Part shown: positions 19,101 through 31,200 of the stretch, piece by piece
How the letters are laid out: the number at the start of each line of letters is the position of its first letter
How positions within the stretch are numbered: position 1 is the stretch's first letter
Assembly (NCBI GenBank): GCA_030248065.1
Contig: JASAMV010002918.1
Location: 1 to 64,000 of the forward strand
DNA length: 64,000 nt
Reading direction: 5' to 3'
Origin: Rhynchonema sp. JSB1_4
Lineage: Eukaryota; Nematoda; Chromadorea; Monhysterida; Xyalidae
Translations under genes and position numbers: made by a program
Notes under the pieces: generated by a model
The model's database searches: none
What the model saw: the letters and a program-made list of their open reading frames with translations, nothing else
Told to the model about the DNA's origin: nothing

Positions 19101-22100
19101 AGAGCGCAAGAAAATATATCAAGGACCGTTTGAAATTAGCTGATATACGACTAATTTTAACCAGCGTAGAAGTTGTTCTCAGGTCGCAGGTCAACAGCTT
19201 TTGGTGCTGCCCGAATCATAAGTGGCGCCGATCTCATAACCCACTCATATGGACTTCGGCCTGTTTATGGAACCGTAGTGTGAATTGCCATGCAGTGCGC
19301 TCTTATGGTTACCCGTTTCGACCTACTACTCTCGCAGACACGGGCGGGCGGTGCACCAGGTCATCGTCAGTGCGATTGCACCACAGAAACCCCATAGTGC
19401 CGCCAGATTGTCCGGCAATTCGCGCGAGAACCTGAAACAGCTCGTCCGTACACTGCACCAAGTCGCACAGATTCAGATGCCAATTGACGTAGTGTCGAAA
19501 CAGCTGTACGTCGCTCGCAAAGTGAGCGGCCTGTAGAATTTTGTTCTGTCAGTAATCACCCGCAGCATATTCTGGCAAGTGCGCGTTTGTTTTTTGACTG
19601 ACAAGTATGGCGCTGACATGCCAAATTCAGTCCCGGGGCACAGGTTCAGGCCCGGCCGGCTGGAGCTAAGCCTAAGCCTATACATGTGTCAATTATGCTG
19701 GGGCTGAAAGGGTCGGGCCTGAACTTCCGGGCCTGAAAAGTCGCGAAATAGCCACATTCGACCGGCCTGTTTGCGCATCTGTGAGTTGAAGTGGCGAATT
19801 TCGAGAATCAGCCAAACGGACAAGTACATGAAGATGTGCTGCGTGAATGACCACATAACGTTGCCATAGGTGTACACAATGTGCGTCCAGACGAATTCCA
19901 GCCACTGCCAGCCGGTTAGTGCACTCAGCGTCGACACCAGGCCTGCCGGAGGAGGAACCGGGTCATGTTGCAATCACACATACTGACCTTCTTACTCAGA
20001 TCGGACAAAACAGATCATTTTTGTATTGATGTCGGTATACATACATACCGGAGAATGCCAAATAAACCACTCCTCGCAGAGTACGCACTCAGCCTGCGTG
20101 AAGCAGAAACATCTGACTTTCAGCTTTAAACTTGAGCTTGACGGGGAGTTGGACTTTTTTTGTGAATATTCCTCCCAATGAGTAAAACTTTCTTGTTGCT
20201 GAAACTCGGTGTTACTCAGGCGATGAATGATCCCCATATTTACTCATCTGATTTCACTGATATAAATAGGCCGGCGGAATACCTGGCACTTTGGCCACAC
20301 GCAACCACAGGCTGTCAACCAAAATCCAAGCCAGTTCCACCAGACACAGAGCGTGCGTGAACCAGCAGACGCGCTTCGCAAATCTGGGAAAGTAGTAAAT
20401 TGACGGTTTGGGAATAATTCTTGGGCTTTTCGTTTATTAATCCAGAACTCATAAAAAAGCGGGTTTCATATGCGGTTGAGTTGAAACGCATGTCCACTTT
20501 ATACGGATAGTGGTCCTCCATCTCGTGAGACTTTCTATTGACATGTCGAAATCTTTCGATTAAAAATTTACTGTGATCTATAAAGGAGAACACTGAACGA
20601 ACAAATGCGGTGGCTGAAACGGCCGACCAGGTCTCAATCAAACCGCTATAAGTGAGAACGATTGTCTTACATTGGACTCTGACCTGCCATGTTCCGCATC
20701 AGTTTGTGTCAACGTTTCGAATCGCTTGATAGTTTTCGACAGCGTTCCGTTTCGCTGCCAACTGATCATGAACGACACGCTGTACATCAACTCGAACCAA
20801 AACACTGCGAACTGAAAATATTGGATTATGCGATTGCGATATATACAGTACCACATCCCAGAGAATTGCTGTATCCCTAGATAAACGCAGCTCGCCTAAT
20901 GATTTGCCATATGTACACAGAAGTCGGCTCGCAAAATGAATTGGTACATCCCCAGAGAAATGCCACCCACCCAGTGAAATATGTCATAATCCCCATTGAA
21001 ACGAAGCTTGCCCAGTGAAATCCCCAGAGAAACGCCCATTAAGATTAATTTTGATCCGCAAATGCCCACACCTGAATGATTCGTATGCTGCTCTCACTCA
21101 ACAGTCGATTGTCGATTTTGTATTCAAGCAGGCTGCCAACGAAACCGACCAACATACACAACCACATTATAGCCAGCACGTAGATTCGGCATGTTTCCAG
21201 CAGATTTAGACGACTCACTTCGCTCTTCACTCGCACATAACACAAGGACACCTGCAGCGGCGGTGAGTTCGAAGGAGAGGGCTGCGGTAGCTACAGTACC
21301 AGCTGCAACCTTGGGTGAATTCTGCACGTACGCGTGCAGCACGCGTGCGTATGCATGCACGCCTTTGACGCCTGTGGGCACAATGTATAACCACCCAGCG
21401 GTGCACGCGCAGTGCATGCGTACGCACGCGTGCGTACAGTCCAACCACCAGCTCATGAGACGACTTTTTTAAAGCTTGCTTGGCCGCATTCAAAAATGCT
21501 CCAGATACACGTGTTTTCGCAAACAAAAGAAAGAGATTGGCTGAGGGAGATGATGACAGTTCCAGCTGGCTGACCTCATTGTTGCGTGCTTACGCGAACA
21601 GCAGCGTTGTTCAGCACCAATGTTTTGGGAGTCAAAGGGAATTTACGCACCGAGTGGAGAGCGTGTTTTTAAAAAATACGTGCGTTTCTCTTTCTTTCAT
21701 TTCCGAAATACGTGGAACCGGAACATTGTTGGATCCGCACAAGCCAATTTCAAAAAAAGTCGTCTCATGAGTTCGTGGTTGGACTATACGCGTGCACCGA
21801 GTGCACGCCGTTTGACCTTATCAGCACTGTGCACGCGGTGCATGTGGTGCATTCGGCCTCCTATACTTTTGTGTGTGCAGGCGTCAAAGGCGTGCATGCG
21901 TACGCACGCGTGCTGCACGCGTAAGGGCAGAATTCACCCAGAGTTGCAGCTGGTACAGTAAGTACACCTCTATAAAAAGTGTTCGCAGAAGTGGTGGATT
22001 TAGCGCCTAGCTATGTAGCTGCATACGTACATACTTAAGTGGCTCAGGATGTTCGCAAGAATGGCCAAAAGAACGTTTCAAAACAACAGCAGCAAAAGTG

Positions 22101-22352
22101 AAATCGTCAACAACACACACTACTTGACCTGCAGGCTTATGGTACTGTAGTAAACTCATACCGTCAACTCCCATGCATAATTTGGGACTGCTTGCGGTGA
22201 CGACGAGGTTTGATTATTTGAGTTGACCACTTTCATTAACCAACCTGCAGACTTGGCCACCATGATGGGAACAGTTCATTGAAGGTGTATTTGCGCTCAT
22301 CCGTTCTTCCGTCGCCGTGATTATTCAGGCTGCCGTGCACCTTGATCTTCAT
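16118..22352 (-). CDS. Gustatory-receptor-like seven-helix protein (7tm_7 family)
   Basis: Ten exons give one frame of 396 codons including the stop: 22245-22352 (ATG), 21072-21251, 20684-20811, 20283-20383, 19756-19942, 19432-19513, 18740-18916, 17411-17493, 16545-16638 and 16118-16165. All junctions keep phase; the 19756/19513 junction has an alternative. Seven hydrophobic segments are visible: exon 2 (YVLAIMWLCMLVGFVG), exon 3, exon 4 (ALCLVELAWILVDSLWL), exon 5, two in exon 7, and exons 9-10 together. The loop before helix 5 has HLNLCDLVQ. The C terminus reads GGFAVVTKGFIMT joined to VISLVITYLTLLLQM; G-F followed by TY-hydrophobic-Q at the end is the signature of insect GR and nematode GUR/LITE-1 receptors. 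These are plasma-membrane chemosensory or light-sensing ion channels with intracellular N termini. The ligand cannot be inferred. Length is typical for the family. Confidence 0.85.
16254..16400. repeat. Dispersed repeat, also at 28366-28512
   Basis: About 145 bp beginning AGGGCGGGCTT, then GAATCCGGAAATCGGAATCC and TTCTTGCGTTTTCCGGAAA, shared in the same order with 28366-28512. Both copies are intronic, here between the last two receptor exons and there in a CSPG4 intron. The repeated TTCCGGAA words make it partly self-complementary. Confidence 0.75.
17656..17848. mobile_element. Foldback MITE (GGCCGCCCTCAGACAAACGC ends)
   Basis: Roughly 190 bp with inverted ends: GGCCGCCCTCAGACAAACGC plus GAAAAGCGAAAAGC at the left, and the complement at the right with TTA at both edges. 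A TTA duplication and GGCC start are compatible with PIF/Harbinger MITEs (inference). A relative with GGCCGCTCTCTGACAAAAGC is at 47323-47551. Confidence 0.7.
18529..18633. mobile_element. Short foldback element
   Basis: GACGTCAAATCTTTTCGTCA at the left is mirrored by TGACGAAAAGATTTTGACG at the right, with CTCGCGCTCATTTGGGGCTC in the loop. A similar loop and stem occur at 31551-31632 in a CSPG4 intron. Non-coding, intronic to the receptor gene. Confidence 0.6.
19622..19755. repeat. Dispersed repeat, also at 45351-45495
   Basis: Shared words are GCCTGAACTTCCGGG, CTGAAAAG, CCTAAGCCTA and GGCACAGGTTCAGGCCCGG. The repeat abuts receptor exon 5; the donor I chose for exon 5 (19756) lies just outside it. 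A shorter relative is at about 41145-41195. Confidence 0.55.
21435..21788. mobile_element. TIR element family I, copy 3
   Basis: Starts TACAGTCCAACCACCAGCTC and ends GGTTGGACTATA with the family's long inverted ends. It lies in the first intron of the receptor gene and is flanked on both sides by CGCACGCGTGC-rich sequence in opposite orientation. About 354 bp, non-coding. Confidence 0.8.
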
Positions 22353-23021
22353 AGTTGGTTGGTGCTGATCTGGGACAGTAAGCATGCACATGCACAAAAA
22401 TACCCACACCGCACGATAACGTGAACCATTCGTTTTGGGACGCGCACTGTATGTTTGTCACTGATTCTGCGTTTATTTGGTTTCCTGAAAGTTCCATTAA
22501 ACAGTATTCGTTTGTTTGCGTTGAAACCTGAGACAGGCGAGCGCCAAAAATTTGTTTGACACACGATTAGAGCTGCCCGCCTCTGTTGGGTGTGAACTGT
22601 AGCTTTTTACATACCTCGTGTCGTGCGTGACTTTACATATGAGCTCTTTATTTACATTTTGTTATTGTCACTGTTTTTGCACCGGTGGCCAAAGTTCCCT
22701 CATTTGGAAACTCGGGGTTCTGACACGATCCTCCCTATGTATGTATATACTTTGTGTGTTCCCTCGTCAACACCCATGAAGCTTGCGATCATCAGTTGGC
22801 GAAGACCAAAAATTATCTATTTTATTGCACTCTGGAATTCTCCACAAAACATGGAAATATTGCAAAATAACGCGAGAAACATGGACAGAGCACCAGGCCA
22901 AAAGTGAATATGATAAAATATAAAATAGTGCATATGAGCATGGCATGATAAACTAGAGATTAAATTAACGTCGTGGCGGTCTTGGCATCTGTTGATCGTG
23001 GCGGGTATTCTCAAACAAGAG
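22353..23021. other. Intergenic, receptor gene start to CSPG4 stop
   Basis: A 670-bp gap between two genes on the same strand. It should contain the CSPG4 3' end and the receptor promoter. I see no repeat, RNA gene or clear regulatory element. Confidence 0.4.
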
Positions 23022-25206
23022 CTACACCCAATATTGACTATCGGTCAACCTTGTGGTCGTGTTGCCAGTGCCGGTTGCATTGATGGTGGGCACGGATTGT
23101 CGTGTCACCCCGCCAGCCCCATGTGTCAGAGTGTCTGTCCTGCCAGCCGCTGCACCGGCACTGTCCGTCCGACGTATGAACCGATAGGGAGCATGTGATG
23201 TTGGACCGGCAGTTGTGCTTCGTTGTTGTTGTTGTTGTTGGACAGCACGATCCAGCGACATACGATCGAAACGCGCGTGCAGCTGATGTTGCATCACGGC
23301 CGGTTGTTGGTCCGTCTCGCTGGCGCTGGAGCTGTACTGGTACGCGTACCTGGGTGACGTTTTGGAAGATGTTTTTGCTCGTTCTAATCAGGACGTATAG
23401 TGCAGCCACGAGCTCATGAGACGACTTTTTTGCAGTTGGCTTGTGCGAATCCAATAATGTTCAGGTTCCACGTATTTCGGAAATAGAAAAAGGAAAAACC
23501 ACTATTTTTTAAAAACCCCCCCCCCCCCCCCGCGGCGCATCCCCCCTTTCCCCCCAACATTTTTTGTGTTAACAATGTTGCTGTCCGCGTAAGCACCACA
23601 ATTTAGGTCAGCCGCTACAACCCCCCCCCCATCCCCTAACCGACCAAAAACCCCCCCACCATCCAAAATCGTCCGTGCGCAGGAACAATCCGAAATCGTC
23701 TAATCAGGCTAACTATTTAGTCGTTAACGGATATCGTCAACTATAGTCGTCAACTCAAGCAGCCCTGTATAAGAGCTTGTACATGGCTGAGTTGATGATC
23801 TGTGTTGACTACATGAATATAAGCCGCTGATTATTTCAGCAATTGAGTGAATACAGAAGGATTCATTGACACAGAGAGTAGAATGTGAGAAAACTTCAAT
23901 GATTTCAAGTCCGGCCAGATCAATACCATGATCTTCGCTCTCGTCCCATCAGCATGAACATGAACATAAACATAAACATAACCAAACCCAAAGTACCGAT
24001 CGGTGCTGCACTCGTGCATCAGACGCGGCGGCATGGTTGCGCGACTGCTACTGCCCATTGGGGACAGTGGTGTGACCGTGCACAGCGGGGTGCCCAACGC
24101 GCCAGCAGCCGATGCACCACTGCGTTCGAAAGTCATCAGACCACTCGGTGGTGGGGCACGTGTGGATGGGTCTGTGATGGTTGGGCACATCATGCTGGGC
24201 AGGTACAGTTGATTTTGTGTTCGACTTACGATGTATGTCAAACTTGGATAACTGATAGGATCGGATACGTAAGTACATATGTCTTGGTTGAGCGATGTTC
24301 CTTTTTGAGCACATGCATTTTGAGATTTACTCATTTACTTTTGTCCAGCGTGAATTAAGTTCTGCTCAAAACCAACGGAGTGAACTTTTTCAGAATAAAC
24401 GACTTTCATGCTGGTCGCAGTTAGTGGCGCGTCAGTGACTCGCTAACATCCTTGCTGCACTACATAGTTCTTACAAGAAGCAGCACGGGCCGTAGTCACG
24501 GTAGAACAAAGCCACGTTAGGCCGGTTCAAACGAATTTCATATCAGTTTGCCCCAGAGTCAATAAGGCAAACTATACTACCACCCAAGCGCCACGTACTG
24601 TATGTATAGTCCAACCATCGGCTCATGTCACTTTGTGAAGCTGCTGGCCGACTTGTTCCATTCCTCCACGTTCTAACGAAAGAGAAATTGAGTTTCCGAA
24701 AAAAATTGCTCCCAAATTGTGTAATTTTATGAAATAGACGTGTTTTATCCATTTCATGTTAATTTAAATTTATATTTGATCGAATTCACTGTTTTTTCAA
24801 CACATCCTATCATTTTTTCAGTATTTTTTTGCAAAATCGGTCACATTCAGTTTCTCTTTCGTTAGAACGCGGAGGAAGGGAACAAAGCCAGCCAGCAGCA
24901 ACACAAAGTGACATGAGCCGATGGATGGACTACACACGTACCATTGTGCGGTTCAAATGTCCTTGTGGCACGTGTCGTGTGTTGCTGTGGCAGTGAAGTG
25001 TCGGATCGATCGCCGACACTCAACGACGACGAGCCGTGTCGCGACGACGACACCTGATGTCGCAGGTGTTGGCCGGCGTACCGACGGGGCACCGCCGGCA
25101 TCAGTTGGTCGTTGGTCGTATGGTCCTTCGGTCGACTCCAGCCCGTCGCGTAGACGGTCGTGCCCAGCAGGTCCGGCGTTGGACCATCGATGGACAATGA
25201 CGACAC
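23022..25206 (-). CDS. CSPG4: CSPG4 cytoplasmic-tail exons with QYWV end
   Basis: Three exons: 24942-25206, 23997-24171 and 23022-23349 (stop TAG at 23022-23024). They add a tail of about 240 residues after the membrane exon. The tail is rich in Ser, Thr, Pro and His, with a six-glutamine run in the last exon. The final residues TDSQYWV match the QYWV PDZ-binding end of NG2. The human tail is about 75 residues, so this one is long. The donor of the first tail exon lies 7 bp from a TIR element. Confidence 0.92.
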
Positions 25207-28200
25207 CTGTTAGGGTAGGTTTGTTGGTCAAACGTAAAATAAAGTCCATCTATACATAAGTAAATGAAGCAAAAGTATAATGTCCACGAACATAATGATT
25301 GGATCGGATGGGAACGGAACAGATCTGATTTTTTTAATTCTGGGCGTTTCTCTCTCTCTCTCTAGAATCGCAATAACGCAACCCTGCATAGATAATCATG
25401 ACTGAAAGGCGCTGGACCCGCAGCATGTCATTGAAAAGAGTGTGTGTACTGTACCCAACTGACCGGGGGTAGGGTGTTGGCGAGTTGTTGCTGTTTCTCC
25501 TTCAGATATCGACGTTCCCGCTGTCGTTGCACGCGTGTACGTCGCACGAGTACAAACACGCACGCGCAAACGCACAGACACACGAACAGCACGGCACCGA
25601 GCGTGTAGCTCGCACTGATGCGGGGTGTTACGTAGATACCTGCGATGTGCAAAACCAATGAAATTCGGCTGGTTTTGCGATAGTGGTGTTATACGTAAGT
25701 GGGGACCGCATTTGATTTGGTCACGTGACTTGGACGTGTCAAGATTTACAGATGCCATGAATTTCAACCAACGCAAAATTTGGTCTCCGTTCACTTGACA
25801 AGGAACTTATACGCTAATCGTTATTGGTCGCGTCAATAAACTTCACATTTCTTCAACGCAAACGTCACGTTATCAAAACGAACCGTAGCGGTTTCGAACC
25901 AATCACCAAGTCAGCCACTTCGGTCGGTACGACCAACTTACATAAGTGTCCACACACAATCACAAATGAAATAACCAAACGCCTACCATCTGGCGGTCGA
26001 CTCATCACCGTCGATTGCCCACTGCCAACTGATGTTTCATCGTGCTTATAAGTGCCATCAGTGACTTGGTCGTGTCCGTGGACGACATTTGGTCGTATGG
26101 TGAACGTGAACGTGCCGCGTGCCGGCTGCCAACCGGTCACACGGAGCTCGTACATGAAATTGTCCTCAATTTGTTTGTGTGTCCGTTCGAGACTGTTGAG
26201 ATAGAGAATACGACCGGCTGCCACGTCACCGCCGGTGAACAATGACACCTGGGAATGTTGGTCGTATTGGTCGTCGACTGGGGCGGACTCGCTGCTGTTC
26301 GAATTGGTCGTGATTGGTGTCGAGCGTTTCTCAACCTGCTGATATATAGATTGTTGGTACGGTGGGCCGTCGTTTTGTCGACTCTAACCGTTCTTTTAAT
26401 GCAACGGAAGAGAACCAGTTTCAAGCCTGAATCGGCAAGGCGACTGAGGCATGCACCGGGCACTGCTCTTCGGAAATTTTAACAACAGTTTACGGCGTTT
26501 TTATGCATGTAACTGGCAGCGCAGTGAATATACGCAGTGAAACATCAGCTGACTCATTTGTGGGTCAACACGCACAATGACAACATGGCAAGCAAGCTGA
26601 TCTTGAATTTGAACTTTCTAAGCAGATATTCTAAACTTGATTCCTGTAAGCTTTGCTTCTGTTCGTGTCGAAAACACACTAAAACGAATAAAAAAACAAA
26701 ACGACGCGATTTGTCAAATCACACCTTGTTCGACAACTTGACCAGTCGTCCGTAGAGTGGTTGTCGGATGATGAGAAACTGCGGCGTTTTGTCCTCCGGT
26801 ATCTGACTTGTATCGAGCGCGTGTTGTGTGATCAGGGCACTGCCGCCGGGCTCAACGGTGATCACGCGTTGTACGCACGCGGGTGAGACGCGGAAAGACA
26901 GCGTCTTGTCCGTGATACGATTCGCAGCGTTGTACACCTGGGGCGGTACGCGGTGTATGAGTTGGTTGTGGTGGCACCCTCTGTATATGGATATAACGAG
27001 GTCCGCTTGACTACGACGGTCAATCGCAATATAGCATCCACTAAATGATAGAGCACTGTTTGTCAGATATGACTGCGAAAAACGTAATAATAATGACGTC
27101 ACGTGTGATCACATATAATTATGTTTTATATTTGTTGTTCAATTTTTGATGGCGATAGCTTGGGGATCAAAACATGAAAAAGAAATTCTTGACTTTCAAG
27201 AGAGTTTCATCGGGCCAAAGCGCTGGCGAAATGAACGCAGTCAATTGCGTCTGCGCTGTGGTTCTCACGGCATCTTATCACAACGTGTGCAATGTTTCAG
27301 CGCAAACACGTTTTGATTGAGCGAATTTGATTGCATGATTGTGTTTTCGAGAATTCGGCCCATCGCAGTGACCATAAGGCTTAACTATTCGAGACAGAAA
27401 CTAGTCCAAAATGTGTCGCACCCAGAACTATTTCTGCAGATCATGATTTCACACCTGCTACCTTTCAAAATCAGGCATCAACAGCTTACCTGAAAGACAC
27501 ACATGTCTCGCCAAGCGTGCATGTTGTGCTGATTGTAGATGATGTTTCGATTGTCAATGTCGGCCTGCGTGAACGAGCGTGGCACGCGGTCGGTGCCCAC
27601 CCAGAGGAAGGTACCGTTCTGCGGCGGAGATGTGATGTTGTAGACGATGTCACCTGTATTTAGTGTGTTCGGCTTTGGGAAAGGATGAATTCAAGAAGCT
27701 GTGCTTTGTAGTTTTACAGTAAACCAGCACTAGATAAAAATGACTTTTCAAAAATGGAACAGGCGCGGAATAAAAATGACTTTTAGGATTTGGCCGATCC
27801 CTTGGCCAAAAGCTAGATCCGCCACTGAGAATGATGGGCCGCGGTGACATAACTCAGATCACATTATCAAAGCACATAAATATTATTTTTCAAACAAATG
27901 ACAATCTACTCATTGCAGCCCAAAACTCCACCCAAGAAACCGGGAACACGAACGCGAGTTTCCATTCGAAAGTGCACCGAGATTCGTGTTCTTCACAATC
28001 GTGTAGTGCGTGCCCTGCGTGTATGTGACCGTGCTGACGTTGACCAGTGAAAGGGACAGAGGCGAGACGGAGATACGGACAACGCGCGTGAAGGATTGGT
28101 GTGACGAGGCGGACACGCGCAGGGTGAAACTGGCTGCAATTGATGGTTGTTTGGTTGCCCGTTTTGCTCTGTTTTCACTGCGCCGGACGGTGCACCAGGT

Positions 28201-31200
28201 GGCTCGTCAGTGCTAACGAACAAGGGTGGCCAACTGATTAACCAACACGCTCTTGTTGTATTTGTGGTCAACAACAGGGGCACATTGACATCTATGAAAA
28301 TGCGGCTTCATTAGTTTTCTTTGTTTAAAATGACGTCACACGGGTCTTACATTTTCGTCCACTGTAAGGGCGGGCTTGGGTTGAATCCGGAAATCGGAAT
28401 CCGGAAATATTTCTAAAAAAACGCATTATTTTTGCACGTAAATTCTTGCGTTTTCCGGAAAAACTTCCGGAGCTCAGAAAATGTTTTGTGCTTTCGCATG
28501 CAAATTATTCTCGGGCTCCGGATTCCGTTATTAAGAGCTCGCCATAATGCACATGCATTCACGGTGTACAGTTTTTTAACACTAGGGGACAAAAAATCTA
28601 ATTCGAAAATATTTCACTGCATGGGGCACACTTTATCTTGAAACATCACGCACCCAATTTGTTGTGTCCGTGCTGCACGAAATGCACAATCGATTTGTTG
28701 ATGTCCATCTGCGTGAACGTGCGTTTCGGCTGATCGTAGTTGTCCGGTCCGACGCTGACGTAGCCCCCGATCGGGCCCTGTTTTACAAATTCATTCTTTA
28801 ATTCTTTGGTTGCTGCGGAAGCGGATTCGAGAGCAGGGATTGTTAAATGCAATATGTATATGTACCTGCCCGGTAATGCGGTAGAAATATACGGATGCAA
28901 AAGAGCGCCTCTTTTCCAAGAACTCAACCAGTTCTTTCATTCAGAAGATGTGTGCAGAGGCCAAAGACCAAGCATGTGTAAGCCTGAGCCTAAAGCTCAT
29001 GTTCAAGGCATATGTATATATGGCGCTTCTAATTTTTCCGCCCGCAGTTTTCTTCATACCGCCCTTCATCGGTAACCCACCTGTATCACATCGTAGCGCA
29101 CCACTGACGAGCCCGACCAATGGTGGCCGGCCTCATCAGTCTCCACCAGCAAGTGCTCGTTGGTCAACGTCACTGACTCACCGCGCACTAGACGCAGACG
29201 CGAGATAAAATTGATCACCTGCATGTGCGCAATTGGTGTCTGATTGAGAGCATTGAAAGGGGCGGTTTATGGCCTTGCCTTGCCGATTCAGGGCTTGGCT
29301 GATGTCCAGTGCAAAAGAACCCGCGAAATTAAACGGGCAATAAAGTTGGTCTATTTTGCAGTAGTTTTGCCTGATCAATAAAGCGCACAGAGTGTGTGCT
29401 GCCTGGCAGTGACGAGATGAGACCCCAAAGCCGAGCTGAAGGCTTGCGTCCCCGCTTTATTGCGGATCAGGCAACGTCATTTGAAAAATCTCCCTGAGAT
29501 GCCTAGGCCGCTCTCTGATATTGATATAACTAAAGTGGCGCTAAACGAATGACGGAGGACACCAACTTGGAACTGTTTGGCGTTTGAGGGAACGATCTGC
29601 ACGTAGACGGCGAATTTGAGTCGCATCGAGCGTTTCTTCAGCAAACGATCGTCATCAGGGCACACCTGCAATTTAGGCACAGTTTGCAATTTAAGCCTGA
29701 ATTTAGGCCAAGCCTTAGGCAATAATGACGTTAGGGCCCAAGGTATGTATGTATTAAGTACTACAGTAAGTTAGTCCAAGAAGTCACAATGGCGATTGTG
29801 GACGAGTGTTTGAGCATGTGCAGCTCTTTCTCTCGCAGGACAGGTTTTTTTCGGCCACACTAAAAGAATCAATCGTGTGTCTGTTAGATGAGTTGGCAAC
29901 TGGGGTGGAATGTTAACTACAGACTGGTGACCAAAATATTGTTCGAGACACGTCACACAACAGGCAAGGTGGTCACTATAACGAGTCTATTCTGTACCCG
30001 TCGTACCTCAAAGTGTATGTGATCCTCACTCGGTTCCCTCCTGCTCGCATGTGCCCCATGGTGGTAGTCCAACAGGTGCAGGTCAACGTCCATTTGCGTC
30101 AATCGATAATCATCCAAACGACGTTGCAACGTTGTGTCGTTGTGATTGGCCGTCGCCAGAGTCAGGTGACCTTGGTTGACATTATGTGATGTTTCACGCA
30201 CGTATACACGTTGCGTTCAGATCAGAGCTGGCAGGATTTTGGGTTTTATCGTCTGCATTTGGTTTCAGTTTTTGGACTTGCATTTTTGTATTGGCATATT
30301 CATCCGTTTCGAGTTCTGATTTTGACCAGCGCAAAGGCTGCTACCGACAATCGACTGAATAATTTTACGCTGGTCAAAATTAGAACTGCCTACTTAATTT
30401 CTGAAAATTCTTATCGAAATATTCGCGTGAGTAAGACCGAGACAAATATTGTTGCAAGGTTTTTTCAGCGTGAAACGTCAGCCAGTTTGCCCAGTGCGCA
30501 CACGGAAACTCCATCCAGTTGATGTTTCACAGTCTCACCGTGTCGTGGCAATCGCCTAATGAACAAAACCAGTGGTTGTCCCACAGCCAGTCTTAGTCGT
30601 GTCGTATTGATGTGTGTGGTATTGAGCGACAGACTACTCCCGTGCGAAACAACCAACGGGGACGTTTGCACCTGTGAGATTTCCAGCAGTGTGTGCGTAA
30701 TATACATGCGCTGTACACTGGTCATCAGGGCACCAAAATACATCGGTCATCAAAATGAACGGGTAACCAAAATAAACTGGTTGCCAAAATACACTGGTCA
30801 TAAAAATACACTGGTCACCGAAATACACTGGTCATCAAAATAAACTAGTCACCAAAATCAACTAGTCACCAAAATATACCGGTCATCAAAATAAACTAGT
30901 CACCAAAATAAACTAGTTGCCAAAATACACTGGTCACGAAAATACACTGGTCACTAACCAATTCGCCCAACTGCACAGCGGTGAGTTCGGCGTACGAGAT
31001 GACAATCCGGAATCGCCCCTCCTCCTTTACGCTGGGCACATCCTCCACGCCGAATCGTGTACGAGCGAGTGCCCGATCGATGGACACGACGAAGTGGAAT
31101 GCGTCCCGTTGCGTCCACGATTGGGACAGATGCACATCCTGCCGGTAGGATACGAAGCGCTCGTTGACGTCGAACTGGGTGAATCTGAGCGCGTGTGGAA

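Noticed and set aside
28134..28283. Upstream extension of the CSPG4 exon at 27978-28133
   Set aside because: An in-frame-looking peptide continues upstream from a TTTTCATAG acceptor, but only the CAATTGCAG acceptor at 28134 gives the CSPG-repeat frame and correct phase with both neighbours.
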